Below are positions 36,801 to 49,683 of a stretch of 64,000 nucleotides of DNA, piece by piece. The translations under genes were made by a program, and so were the position numbers. Positions within the stretch are counted from its first letter, which is position 1. Every line of letters starts with the position of its first letter. Below the pieces are notes generated by a model. It did no database searches, was not told the origin of the DNA, and worked only from the letters and a program-made list of their open reading frames with translations. Origin of the DNA: Tubiluchus corallicola (taxonomy: Eukaryota; Priapulida; Priapulimorpha; Priapulimorphida; Tubiluchidae); the NCBI GenBank assembly GCA_030141605.1, contig JAQGDQ010000057.1, positions 620,001-684,000 of the forward strand. The letters run 5' to 3'.

Positions 36801-37375
36801 AACTTCCGATCGCTAATCGATCAGGAATCACTAAATTATGGGTTTTCATGTATCGGGAACTAAAGCACGGTTCTGAAAGGTTTTGACAGAAAAGGAAAAA
36901 CTCAATTAAGCGAGAAGAATCACTCCTAACTGATCACTAATCGATCCTTTACAATTACTAAAAATTAATATCAATTATTTTATTTCCTGTTAATTTAAAG
37001 CAACTGCCTCCCGCAAAATAAATCTATATTTGAAGTTGACAAAGAAAAAACAGTCGATCGATCTGTGATTAGTGATCAATAACTGGCGAATATGCAAAAA
37101 ATTACAATTTTCCCAACTTTCGAGTAAGTAAACCAAGGGAGTCCAGTAAAATCAGCACCAAGAGGATTAGGAAACGCGAGTGACAGCAGACAAGACGCAG
37201 CTAATAGACATACAATCATTAATCAATAACTAATGAAGACGACGCATAAAAGTTCACAACACGTTCTAAGCAACTCACCTATTTCAAAAATACTGAATCC
37301 AAGTGGCATCTAACAAAGCGTTCTGTTAATGGCTATTGGCTAATCAGTAATCAATAACTAATCAATAAGTTCTTA
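36801..37375. promoter_or_regulatory. Cluster of ATCGAT / ATCAATAA / TAATC motifs
   Basis: Within about 570 bp there are repeated, partly inverted cores: gctaatcgatcagg (36816), tgatcactaatcgatcc (36930), tcgatcgatctgtgattagtgatcaataac (spanning 37053-37082), aatcaataactaatg (37219) and taatcagtaatcaataactaatcaataag (37344-37372). Such cores are typical binding sites for CUT/ONECUT (ATCGAT, ATCAAT) and PBX-like homeodomain proteins. The 12-bp pair TGATCACTAATC … GATTAGTGATCA is a perfect spaced inverted repeat. A homotypic enhancer is one explanation; a decayed minisatellite is another. Confidence 0.3.
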
Positions 37376-38714
37376 AATCTTAGGAATAAGACACAATTTT
37401 AGGTGGTAAGTTCACCACTCAACAGAGACAACAGCAATAAGTATTCCCTATTATATTTATATTAACCAACATGTGATTTAGATGTATTCAAAACTTCCGT
37501 ACATTTATTATTTTAGGCCTACCTAAAGTAATAAATTGCAAAATTTCTCCTTAAAACAAATTTGCATCAGATGGAGGTACTTGCTGTATTGTTGCTTTCC
37601 TCCTCTCTTTATCCTCTTACAACTGGAATGAACTGATTAAAACAAAATTTAGAGCCACGACGTATTATGAATTTTTTACGACGGGCAATAAAACTAATAC
37701 CTATAGCATAAAATTTCTATAACTAAATGCTGCTGCTTTGTCTTCTAAAATGGTTTAAAGTAAAGCAGTTTTATGGTGACTAAAATAGATGGTGGCCGTA
37801 AAAAATAACAAGCAAATTGTTAGAAATGTATAATATGAAAACCTGTGGGAAGGATTTGTCAGCAATTCAGGCAACTGACATACCCCTATGCATTGACACA
37901 AAATGTGATTTATTTACCATTCATTCTTCGTGCATTAATGTTTCTCGCGGTTTTCGCAAGCCGCAAGGAAAAATTTGCAGCATTTATAGCGCTCGCTAAT
38001 AACTTCACGTTTTTAGAAATTTTAAAATTTTACGGCTTCTAACGTGAAATTTAACGCTAAGCAAATTTCGAAAGTTTTATCACCGCAACGCAAGTAGATT
38101 GTAACTGATGCATTATGTAATTGGTAATGCAACTATAAAACTTGAAAGCTAAAGATATTAAGAGATTGTAAATATTACAAAATTTGTTAGCTGGTGCTAG
38201 TAAAGGCAATGAAAGCGACTAAAAACTGAAAATTTACAGCAAAAAACTAAGAAACGAAGAAATAAATGCTGCATAACAACCAGCTTAAATGAAGTTTTTA
38301 TCAATGATGTCACTTCAGTCAATGATGTCACTTCAGTCAAGTACGAAGTTCAGAGATGCTGGTACTACCCGAACGAATGCGCAACTTTGACATTTCTATG
38401 TGACTAGCCTGCGAATTTGTCTGCTTTTTAAATGGCTTCAAGGTATCACTGCCACAATTCACCAAGTGTCAAACATGGATAATATTGTTGTAGGTAGCAC
38501 TAAGTCGTTTATCAAATAATTAAATCCTACGTTGAATTCATAAGTGATTTGTGTTTAGAAATACATTACACAGTACGAAAAATTTTGTAGTTTGAAATGG
38601 ATCAATTAAAGCATGTTAACTAGATATAACTTTTTAGCTCTCCGTTACAAAAGTTTTTAAAACTACATAGCAGCTGTGGTTTCTAAGAATGTAGCTAAAA
38701 ATTGCTCAGGGAAA
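37376..38714. other. Unique DNA with one small tandem duplication
   Basis: At 38301-38336 an 18-bp unit (tcaatgatgtcacttcag) is repeated exactly twice; it contains a TGATGTCA (CRE-like) core. Otherwise no gene or repeat is seen. Confidence 0.5.
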
Positions 38715-39462
38715 AATGGTACGGTAAAATGGCACAGGAAAAAAGGCACAAATGGAAAAGCAGGTAAAAATGGCACAGCAGGAAAAATTCTTTTTTGCAA
38801 AACTTGACCGAACACCACATATAAAAAACCGCTCATGAAGCACTTCGTGGAGGTATCAGAGGGACTATTTAGTACTTCTTTTTTTATCTCCACTTGGACA
38901 AACAACTACGATATAGCTCTAGTTCCATTTCAAGAAATTCTGGGGACATTTTGAGAAATTCTGTGCAAAAATGTGTAACACTGTCTATAACCTTTGCTTA
39001 TTAATGTGTATTAGTTTGTAAGGTAACTTAGTACGTATATATTTGTTAGTTAATTATGACCATTGCTAAAATTAATGATTAAAAGGGCGGATAAACATTA
39101 TGCGGAACATTCGTGATTTACTGATTATAAATCTATTTAATGAACAAATATTTTGTGAGTCTTTTGCTAGATTTAATAGTTTATATAATAGATGCCGGTA
39201 CATTTTTGTATGTTTGCTTAGTTATATCTATGTTAATTTTTTTAATAAAAAAATTCAGACAAATGAGTTTAGGATTGTTCGGCTTTGGCAGAGATCTGCT
39301 TTCTACTGAGCGCACACTAGTTTTATTATAGAGATCAATTGCAATGAAATAACATATGTGCCATTTTTTCTGTGAAATTTTTACCATGCCACCTTTTCCT
39401 TGTCATTTGTACCTACTTTTCCGTTTGTGTCATTTTTCCTGTGCCGTTTTTACCGCGCACCG
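38715..39462. mobile_element. ~750-bp non-autonomous transposon-like element with repetitive inverted ends
   Basis: The left end (about 38715-38786) contains iterated phrases ggtaaaatggcacagg, aaaggcacaaatggaaaag and caggtaaaaatggcac. The right end (39352-39462) carries the same phrases in inverse order (minus strand: gcggtaaaaacggcacagga, aaatgacacaaacggaaaag, taggtacaaatgac, ggtggcatggtaaaaat). Each end is itself made of 20-30-bp subrepeats of a GGTAAAAATGGCACAGGAAAA type. The ends are about three-quarters identical. The ~560-bp centre has only short, unrecognised frames. The structure fits a decayed non-autonomous DNA transposon with subterminal repeats; the superfamily cannot be named. 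Confidence 0.65.
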
Positions 39463-42190
39463 GTCTCTACATATAACTAAGCTTCTGGTAATCATCAACT
39501 GTAGCTTTTCTTTTTCTCAACAATACTGATGTACATGGGTACCATAACTACCATTGGCTGATGGAATGCAGTGAATTCTTCTCGTACCTATTTGACAAGA
39601 GTAATACCGCTAACAAAGCACACCTGATGCTCAGGCTTGCCCTTGTCAAATGTCCTAACAAGTACACATGCAGAATGCTAGAGAGTTAAACGTGGGCGAC
39701 AATATTGATGTGGCTTTTTCCCTGTCAAACATAATAACAAATCATTTTGCGTCAAATTCATTATGACCCCTAGCCGTTTTTGAAAGTCACCGATACAGCA
39801 CAGTTAGAGGTTAGTACTAAAATTTAATTCAGATTGTTTTCTTCAAACGTTATTAATAAACCTTGATTGACTGGCTAGTTTAGTTTGCACATTAGTAACG
39901 CCGTGCTTTATGGCCAGGTAAAACTAAAACCATGTTGTATAACAATAATTTTTCCATTGGCATTAGCAAAAAATGACCTTGAGGCTTTTAGCAAAATGAG
40001 CAAGAACAAGTGAACGGCTGGTTAGTAGACATTTTGCTTGGCTAAATGGATAGACATGCGCCTTGAGACCTCTGTACCGAGTATTGACTGACCAACCAAC
40101 AAGCCATGCGGGAACCAGTTTTTAGAATGCGTTAAGACAAAAAGCTGATTTAAAAAACAAAAACGAAAAAAGATGGTCAAAATAAAAACAAGCAAAGAAA
40201 AAATAAAAAAAACAAATAATCGACGAAAAAGAGCAAGCAAACAAAGTATACGAATGAATTAAGCAAGTAAAATTGTAAATGAACGACTAAAGTCCTGCAC
40301 AACAAGAAACCATATAGGTCTACATAAGGCATAATGTATGCAGTGTTCTCAGCCGTTTCGTTGTTTGTACTGTGACATGACTCGCTGACAGTGACAGCTT
40401 GCAACTAATCAGTTTATACCTACCTGTGCAGGTACTAATCGTCCGCACACCAAGGCGCTAATGTAGATTAAATGAAAAACGCCGCGTGACAAGCAGTAAT
40501 AATAAAGAATCGTGTTTAATCCTATCAGGCCAGTCAAAGAATACAGAAAAGAAAGGGGTGCACACATCACTAGGTCTAAATCATGTTACACAAATCGGCA
40601 AGATAAGGTTTTTTCTCAGAAGAAAAGAGTGAGAACGCAATTATACAACGATGCAGCATCTTAGACGAAGTTGATTAGAACAACTTCAACTTCTCACATA
40701 AAATGTTATTCTGTTTTTACCTCAAATGAAAAAAATCTGCTAAGTTAATCAGCCTTTTACAAAAGTTATACAAATTACAATAATTTCCATGTCACACCGT
40801 CACATGGCAGCAGCAATAAAACGTAAGTATACACAAGCGCAACAGGAACACTCACTTATCCCATCATTGTTACCCATTCCACCCCTACAATGATAGATGA
40901 ATACTTTTGTCTGCTACGCGATACTCTCACAGTTTTTATATTATTTCAAGCCAGCTAAAATTTATGTAAACGTTGCAGTAAGAGGAGCAGCTTTCTTCAA
41001 ACGCTAAACACTTATCGCTTTTTTGTAGTAATTTATTTTTGAAAAGTGATCAACAAAAACAAGCTGTTGAGCTTATACCATGATCCATTTAAAGCCTATT
41101 CTTAGCTGCTACTATTGCTCAACGCCAGCTGGTCCTATATGTAACAAATTTAGAATCGGCAACTATTTCAGTTGAATTTCTCCGTAGAGAAAAAACATTA
41201 TACTGAAAGAATATGTAGTTTTTATAAAAAAAAAACATAAGTTAATGTGTCTTGTAGAGTTTTCTGAGTGAAGTAGCTTAATGGCGACAAGCAATTACAA
41301 CAAACATAGATCGCAACCACTTCTTAATATTTTATAGACTTAAATAACGTACCTTATATAACTTATATAAGTGCTATTTAAAAATTGTTAACTTTTTCTA
41401 GAACGTACTCTCAATTTAATTAGACCACAGTATAAAAACACTCACAAACACACTGTAAGTACAGTTCGTGGCAAAGAAAATAACTGTCGTCCATAACAAA
41501 CTCAATACATGCAAATGAAGCTCAAAGAAAAGCGTTGTGCTTTGAAGGGTGAAGTAGAGGTCAGCTTGCAATTCTGTGCAGAAGCACTCTCACTAAGCTC
41601 TACGGTATGACTCAAGGAGAGCTAATGAAACACTAATCATATCTTGTCAGTCATGATTAGTACTGCGCATAATTTAGGGAAGCCAGGGATGTTATGGCAG
41701 TGTAAGCGAGGGAACATATGCCTCGTTTGGGATCTTCCTTACTGTTTTATAAAAATTAACTTCAAATAATTCAAAAATAAACATTTAACGATATTAATAC
41801 TACATACCAAAGCTTTAATTTTACTGTTTCATCTGGTTGACAAAATGGATGAACCCTTAAAAGTTATACCAGACATTACTGCAATACTGGTGCAAAATCA
41901 AAACTGATCGAATGCAATTTTGTAAACTCGTCAAGTCTTAATCTCTGAAATACCTCACTACGTTTGTGACGGGGGCGCATTACTGCTTCTAGCCGTTCAA
42001 ATGCATGAAATGACTGCAACTTTATTGTACTGAAAAGCGACACTGCTTTATAAAATTTATTACATAGAACTCGCAGACGCAGCATGAAGGAATCTGCTGA
42101 GCTCTCACTGTGAACATGGCTTCACTGGTCAAAGCAAAAATAGCTTGCTATCTTTTTATACGGAAAGTTGAGTACAATAATTGACAATAG
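39463..42190. other. Unique DNA with one unassigned minus-strand frame
   Basis: The 69-codon minus frame at 41876-42085 contains LQSFHAFERLEAVMRPRHKRS and ends LDEFTKLHS…APVLQ. It looks more protein-like than its neighbours and is preceded by a usable acceptor (gtcgcttttcag), but I recognise no family. The Phe/Leu-rich minus frames at 40022-40404 come from a purine-rich plus strand. No other structure. Confidence 0.4.
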
Positions 42191-42199
42191 ATTCAGAGT

Positions 42200-43060
42200 G
42201 AATAGGCAAGTGAAGTCAGGTTTCAGTCGAGTTTGTATATAGGTAACAGAGAGAGGAAAGCCAGATTTTGAAATCAGTTCCCGTGACTTCTAGGTAATTT
42301 GGGAATGAAGCCACGTTTCAAAGCTAAATTTTGAGTGCAGGTAATTGGACAGTAAATCTGAAGTTTGGAACATAAGATGCGCCGTTTACAATTTGGGAGG
42401 GAAGCAGTGATTTTGGTCAAATTTCATGTGCAGATAACTGGAGAATAAAACCAGGTTTGAAGCTATTCTACGTTTTCAGTACACGTAATAGACAAATAAA
42501 AATAAAACTTTTGCAGACAGGTAAATAGAAAATAGAGCTAGGTTACGAAGCCAAGATCTGCTTTAATGAGGAACAAAAGAAAGTTGTTTGTGTGTACTTA
42601 ATTAGAAATTAAAATCAGGTTTCTTGAAGACAATTTTCTCACTCGAAGCTAACCTTATATGTATATAAGAGGAAAGAGGAAATCACGTTTCCAAACTAAG
42701 TTTTTTGTGCAAATCGGTGGCAAATAAACTCAAACGCAAATGCCTCTTCGTTGCCAGATAATTAAAAATTCAAGCTTCTTCTAAGCTTTTGTGTTTAGAT
42801 AATCTGGGAATAGATAGTATTTGGACTTCAGCTAAATTTGGTGTGCGTGTAAGTGCTAAACAAAGCTAGTTTTTGAATTTGAAGCTAATTCTCTGCATTG
42901 ACGGGTGGTTAGAGAATAAAGTCATATTTTTATAGCCAAGATTTATATGCAGATGACTGGGACTAAAGCCAATTTCTAAAATCATGTTTTCTGTACAAGT
43001 ATTTGAAGATAAAGCCAGATTTTGAAGCAAGTAAAAAAGCAAATGAAAAGTGGGTGAAAC
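42200..43060. repeat. Highly degenerate tandem array, ~50-60-bp unit
   Basis: A recurring phrase of the form 'caggtaattggagaataaagccaggttttgaagctaaattttgtgtg' can be followed about 15 times with heavy substitution and indels. Examples are …ggtaatttgggaatgaagccacgtttcaaagctaaattttgagtg (about 42290-42336) and …gataactggagaataaaaccaggtttgaagcta (about 42434). The last are …actgggactaaagccaattt and …gaagataaagccagattttgaagc near 43010. It is easily missed because no two units are close to identical. Its age contrasts with the fresh arrays elsewhere. Confidence 0.7.
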
Positions 43061-44955
43061 CTGATTTTTAAGTTTATTTTTTTTTTGGAAAGTGCTACAA
43101 CAGAATAGTCAAATATGTCACTGCTACTATAGCAAAAGCGAGGGCATTGTTTTCATCATTTTGACGTAGAAATACTGTGTTCACAGCAAAGACAAATGGA
43201 TACAGCGATGAAATACAAAATCATCATACATGTATATACTTTTAGGAAGTACTGAAAAGACTTATTCAGAAATTCATTGCCCAGTATTTAAAAGACAGTC
43301 ATCTGCCCACCTCCCAAGGTTTATAATGGGCCTGAATGAACACAGTTTCAATTAAACACCAACAATACAAACATTTGAAGTGCGATCCCAACACACGCCC
43401 CATAAACACAGCCCTAGCCAACAAAGTCAGCGTGAAACATTTACATTTAAAATCACGAATTCGGTGGGAAGAGAGAAAACATTCAACAGTATCGCTACAT
43501 GAATAGGAAGAAGATGCTATCTGAACTGCATATACAAACACAGTGAAACACTTGGGCAAAGATGAAACAATATTTATGTTGCGCAACCCAAAGCCAATAG
43601 GGAAAATATTTCAGATTAGTTTCAGCTGATCGATAATTGAGCTCCCGTGGTAGACATGCACACTTGAAATTACGCTGCAACCATATAATCAAGTAGAAAG
43701 TCGATCAAGACAGGATAAACAAAACAAAATCACAAAAAACAAACAAGCAGTGAAGTCAAGCAAACAGCAGTTGCAGAAATAAAATGTACGTGAAAACAAT
43801 AACGAAAGCAAAATTCACAAAAGAAGAACATTCAAGAGCTTTACAACTCACGCAACCAATTTCTACATAAACGCGTTCATATTTAATAATTCAAGCAACA
43901 TTCATTTACGAATTTCATAAAAAACGCAAATTTCGTATTATATAATACAGCGAAGAAATAAAAATTCAGAGAAGTCTTTGAAATAAATGGCGAATAGACA
44001 GAGAAAAAAGTTCAAAGTTTTTTTCAGAACTATTCAGAGCGATGGATTATAAAAGTAAATCCTCAAGGTCCTGCGTCAATGTTAACCTGTCTGTCATTAA
44101 ACTTTTCTATGTAAGGGTACCTATACATCATTATGTTTCAGAGACGAGAAAAACTTATATGTCATCAAATCTGAGAGTAATACCACAAATAATGCCAACA
44201 AATAAGCATTGCCTAGCAGGATTAATGTAGAAAAGAGTCATTTCGAAAGTTATCTGGCTCAGGTTACTATGGAAACCACTTAAATTTGTAAATATGGACC
44301 ATTGCGAAGAATGCAAATATCACATACTTCCTGCACTTTACCACAATCAGAAGGGCTGATCCATGATAGGCGGACATTCTGGTTAGTCAGTAATAGTAAC
44401 GCATTATTTTCCGTAAATAATAATCAATACTGTACAAAAGATTCCCAAGCAAACAAAGCAAACTCTGGTCATTCTCAATTGTTTAAACATTTCTGTTCTT
44501 GTTAAAGATATGTCCCCTATTAGTACACTGACAGGCCACCACTTTAACTTGGCAGAACAAGACGAGTCAATATGAAACTAAAGTTTGATGAGACGGAAAC
44601 CCCTCCCGGGCTGCCTGCACGCAATCGATGAATTCTTTAAACAAAAATAAAGTATTGCCAAATAAAGTATTTCCTAATCGAAATTCTTCAATTATTCACG
44701 TGTTCAGTAGTTCGTCTGCAACCAAGATGTATTGGGAATTTAAATTTCTTGAGTAATACTTGGCAGGGCAATCCAGCCCGGTGTTACTAGATGACTAAAA
44801 GCTGAGAAAACTGGCAAATACATTTCACTGTGAACAAAGACAGAATCTCGCATATTAAATACTCTGCCGCAATCAAGTTCTAACGCATCTTTACAAAGGC
44901 AGATTTTGACCTACCCTCTAATGTTAGTAAGGGGCATGGTTGAATGCAAATATAC
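43061..44955. other. Unique DNA, nothing seen
   Basis: Includes a short T-run near 43080 and frames of 60-95 codons without motifs. No RNA gene or repeat identified. Confidence 0.5.
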
Positions 44956-45087
44956 CTGTATAAAACAGAACGCATGTGCTGATTTGATGATTCCGACCTG
45001 GCATTTCTGTCTATAAAGATGAATATCGTAGACTTGCTAACAAAAGTCTGTTCGCATGTTCTTGTTTTGAAAATTTTGAGCTGCTGG
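44956..45087 (-). CDS. Candidate 132-bp exon, unidentified protein
   Basis: Minus strand. The acceptor …ttttgctttaattgcatag is strong, and the donor CAG|gtatat is acceptable. One frame is open for 43 codons (phase 2 in, phase 2 out) and reads QQLKIFKTRTCEQTFV… to …SNQHMRSVLY. The other two frames stop. Its phase does not follow directly from the candidate exon at 49684-49804, so at least one further exon would be needed between them. Low confidence; no homology recognised. Confidence 0.2.
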
Positions 45088-45111
45088 CTATGCAATTAAA
45101 GCAAAACTGGA

Positions 45112-45760
45112 TCCAATCTTAAACTGTACGTCAAACCAATCAACTCTTCTATATATTGAAAGTAAATATACTAGTTTTCTAGTTTTTGTTTCAAAAATAA
45201 CGTGAAAAAATTATTACCACACAAACACAATTTTGCGTTCGCGCCACTAGTTCTTCGCTGTTACATGCATTTCGCAATTCGCTAGTTAGACAGGCACTAA
45301 CACCTGCATTTCGGAAGTTTACGTATTGCACAAAAACAGGTGCTGTACCTCTCAGTTCAGACGTGTTAGTTTGTGACGAACTACACACGTTTGACAGCTC
45401 ATGCGTGAGCACAGTGGTAAATTTCAAATTTGAATTTATATCTAAAAACTTGCCTAGTTCTAGTACAATACACTGAATATCTTACTGTACCATAATTTTC
45501 CATTTTCGCTTTCGCAAACACGTGCAACACGCTCGTGGAATATTTTTGCTGTTGAAAATTATGTTAGTTTGTGATGTCATCAATAGCTGGGCTTGCCCGC
45601 CTTTAATTAAGTTTTTAATCTATTATTTAATAATCAGAAACGCATTTGCAGTTGTAATTTTGTTAAAATGTAGACTTTTTATCGCCCTTGAAAATGGGTA
45701 GTATATCAAAAATCATCCTGTCTTCCTTTAACTTTATTTTATACTCGTACTTTGGATCTT
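45112..45760 (+). repeat. Dispersed repeat, copy 2
   Basis: Homologous to 28683-29800 (same orientation). The best-conserved core is at about 45508-45660: gctttcgcaaacacgtgcaa, cacgctcgtgg, ttgaaaattatg, ttaattaagtttttaatc. The left part starts at cttaaactgtacgtcaaa. Shorter in the middle than copy 1. No protein remnant was found, so its class (DNA transposon, LTR remnant or other) stays open. Confidence 0.65.
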
Positions 45761-48700
45761 TTCACTTTTCTAGTCAGCTGTGATATTTCACCACTTGCAT
45801 GACGTTCTATACATCCGGAGAGGGATCCACGCTGAACCCAAGATTTACCATTATTGAGACACATTTAAATACCCTTAAGAGATTCTGTGAACTGATATAT
45901 GCAGTATTCTGCCTAGATTGCACAAAAGCAAACTGATACACCAAAGTGCTTTCTAAGGTCTGAACTGATTAAATTTACATTGAACTCACTCATAACTAGA
46001 TGACCTTTAAGTCTTCTGCCATCTAGTTCTCCCTTATCGTTGTCAATTAGGTATTTATGTATCACGACACACAAGTTTGTTATCCTGATTGTGATTCGGT
46101 CAGTACCGAGAACACCCCTCCTCTAACCACAACCACTAGTCCACCACCATCACTATTACCAGCGTCATCACCACCACGTCTGCTCCACTCGCGCCACTAG
46201 CATATCAGCGTCGTTGCCATTAATAAATGCAAAAACAATAGCCCAAGTAAAAGCTAACACCCACCAGCAAAGAGGTAACATTTATTTGCCTTACATTATA
46301 GCACTCTTGACATTAAACCACTGTATTAAGCCAAGAGTATGTACGTAATGTCGTCTCTATCTCTGAAGCTGTTCTGTACTGGTCCTGAGAAACATCATAA
46401 ATTGCACAAAAGTAATTTGGTTTGTTTCGAGTTAGTTATTTTCGCTAAATATGTTCAAAATTGTTAAATTTGTTGAAATGTGCTATTGTTCCATATTGTA
46501 CCATTACACAGTTTACTATTTCTCCATTACACGTATAAGTAAACGTCTCATTTTGTTTTGTTTATTCATAATATCAGTGTTTTACTAAAACATGATTTTT
46601 TTCTTGGCTTCTTAATGTGACTTAACATAGTGTAATTTGGTAGTTATACTTGCAGGTTTCAAACCATGTTCCTATGAACATGGTATTAGTGTGAATGTTC
46701 AAATGTCAAGCAAATAAAAACGTTTTGTGCAATGGTGCTGTTTTTTACTTTTCTAATAGCCCAGTCTCAGGGAAAATAACTGCAGAACAGATATTTACTG
46801 AAACTACGGGCTATAAAAAGATTCTAAATTGCCTGTACGAACAATATAATGTTATCCTGCATATTTGATATTTTTAAAGATACTCAGTGTCTTTGTTCCA
46901 TGTGAATAACTCATCGAGGCCAATGAAACAGTGTTGTCTCACTGCTCGTTTGAATTGAAAATTGAACGAATTTCTTTCAATTGATACGGACTCGTTGTTC
47001 AACTTCAGATTTATCTAAAACCGCAGACACAATTGCTTCCGAACAAAAAAGTTGGCAAATATTGATAATTCGTTCAATTTTTTTCTAAAGCGGAGGCGGC
47101 AGCAGAATTGGAAAGAAACTTTAGACGTACACTTGTTGAAATGTGTAACGTAATCCTGTTTTATCTACGAAGCCTGTCAAGCTGAGTATGCTAATGTGTC
47201 ACAATGCTTAACGAGTCACTGACGTTGGGTAACGATTCTAATGAATAAATCAAGAGTCTGCACAACCACATAGACTGGCACCTAATGGCTTCACCATTCA
47301 GCACAGACAACAATTCTTATCCAATATCCACAATTGTTTATCTATACATATTATTACCAAAATAAATCTTTAATGCTACAAAGTTTCTATCACATCACAT
47401 ATAATAATACTCAAAATTACTTCAATGGCTAGAAAAATATCCAACTACTTTTCCATAAAAAGAGAATACACAAAAGACCACTCTTAAGTGGTCTCTGTGG
47501 TATTTATCGCTTCGTTCAAGGACATACTACGGTTACGGAACGAAAAAAAAGACCTTTTTCCTCGGCACATTTTTTCTGTTGCCCAGCTGACTTCTGAACA
47601 CCATCTGTAGTGGCTATAAACATTGGTATAAGGTAGCACAGAAACGGATAAACTTACAAATGTGTATGGGTACGCATATACCAGTCAGGCCCCGGCCTGA
47701 TGTGGAATGCACGGCCCGGCGCAAAGATGGTCCAAGCAAGGGCGTCTTACTTTTGGAAGACTACCTTACCTCCCAAAATTCTTCTAGAAGTAATCGAGGT
47801 ATTACCGGTGATGGAACTTATCCTTGTTTCACTAGCATGCGAAACAAACAAGGGATAGCACAATTCCTACATTCTATCGTTTCTAATCTTGTAGTAACTT
47901 AGTAGAAAAGTATCAAATAAATAATTAACTCTATGGCAACTATTATATGGAAAACTGTCATTTTAGCAACAAACGATTATCTAATTAAGACATCAAGATA
48001 CACATGCATGTATTATAACACGAAAGAGATCCCAAAAGTGTAACTACATGCACAAGTTGGTTTACTTTTTAAAACTTAGGAAGTTTTATAAAATAGAGCT
48101 GACTAAGAAAAGTACAAATCATTACAACATATGACGATTTGTACGATTTACTGTATCATCCATGAATTCCAAGCATGTATCCGTACCGGATTCCAGACGG
48201 CCAGATGTCGGGGCGCATTTTACCAGTTTAATAAATTGTAAACAAACAAAGCGAAAATGTTTTCGGCGTACAGAGCACGCGTCAGATTGCACTCTGACAA
48301 CAGATGCATTTCATCTGCACAGTTTTTAAGTTTAACAGCCGATGCAATGGTAGATCCAGGAGTAGGGGTAGCCGTGTTATTAAAATCAAAGAAAAAGCGC
48401 GGTTTCTCAAATATTGTCAGAATTAATAAACTATCGTACTGTCACTGAGTCGTGGATTCGCCACAGAAATAATTATATGGGTCAAGAGGATCAGTTGCAA
48501 CCTCCTACAAGCAACAAAATGTTTGGCTTCACGAGTGATTGCATACCCTAGCAGTCAGGGTCACGATAGAAATGGTCACTGGTGACATTGTGGTCGACGT
48601 ACACACAAAAAGTCAAAAAGTCGCTAAAGAGAGCTGAAACCACGCGTGGTGTTTTACCTGTAAATTATCGATTAACGTAATTCGGCTCCCATATAAATGA

Positions 48701-49683
48701 TTTAAGAAGTTTCTTGATCCGAAAACAATAAAATTATCGGGAAATTTTCTTATTGCGTAATCAATTAATAAAATATTTGAATGCCTTTTTTGCGTGCGTT
48801 TCGCTTCTGTAACAACTATCTCTTTTTGAAAAAAAAAACAAAGAAACACTGACGCTTCAGGAACCAGCGAAACTCATTATATTAGTAAAGCAGTTACTAG
48901 CTGTTTGATTCATTCAGCAAGAGCAGCTGACGTAAGTACTTCAAAGCAAAGGGCACTCGAGAAAAACCCTAATATTGTGAAGTCATGTTTACCAACACAA
49001 AGAACAGCCATTAACTAACCCACCCAACTGTCGTCAAGTACTTAGAACGGTTGAGTGGTCAGTGCATTCGCCCAATGATTCCATCACCCTGGGGGATCTC
49101 ATCAAACTGACCACAATCAAACTTGAATGGTCTTTATATTGACCAACCGAAAACCGGTGAAGTGGTTTCTACTAAGTGAACGAAGTTGACTGTCTTCTAG
49201 TGCATCATGCGAGGTAATTAATTGTAAAAATAGTAAACGGGCTTCCACTATGTACAGTACACGGGTTAGAGCACAGACTGTGAATATATAAGTAATTTTA
49301 TTTTTTTATTGTAATTCCTTATTTTTATAAAAGCTATGTACAATACATGTACTTATAAATATTTATGTTTAATATTTACAATAAGTAAAGGAAGTAACTG
49401 AGTAACTGCGAATATACTACCTGGTTTCTATTGAAAACAAATAAATCAATCTCTCATACGCCATGTAAATATAGTAAACTGTATCTATTATGTTATATCT
49501 ACGTAGTAAATCTGCTTTCAATACCTTTAATAAGTCACGTTCTTTTTGAGACAGATTCACGCACAGAAGTAAAAAACTAGTTGAGCTTAAAAATGAGAGT
49601 TCATTTGGACACATTAGAAAGTAGAAGCACGCTTTCATGAACATAAAATGCCACGTTAGAAATCATGCGATTCAGCAACATAC
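45761..49683. other. Unique DNA with a small hairpin
   Basis: Contains a CCA/TCA trinucleotide-rich stretch near 46140-46180 and a perfect 9-bp-arm hairpin at 46663-46684 (ACCATGTTC / GAACATGGT, loop CTAT). A single match to the mariner terminal-repeat core (TCGGCACATTTTTTCTGT) lies at about 47562-47580. The 80-codon plus frame at 47660-47902 has no motif. No gene demonstrated. Confidence 0.45.

Noticed and set aside
37284-37297. 14-bp minus-strand microexon before a perfect gtgagt donor
   Set aside because: The acceptor has no pyrimidine tract and the segment is too short to carry evidence.
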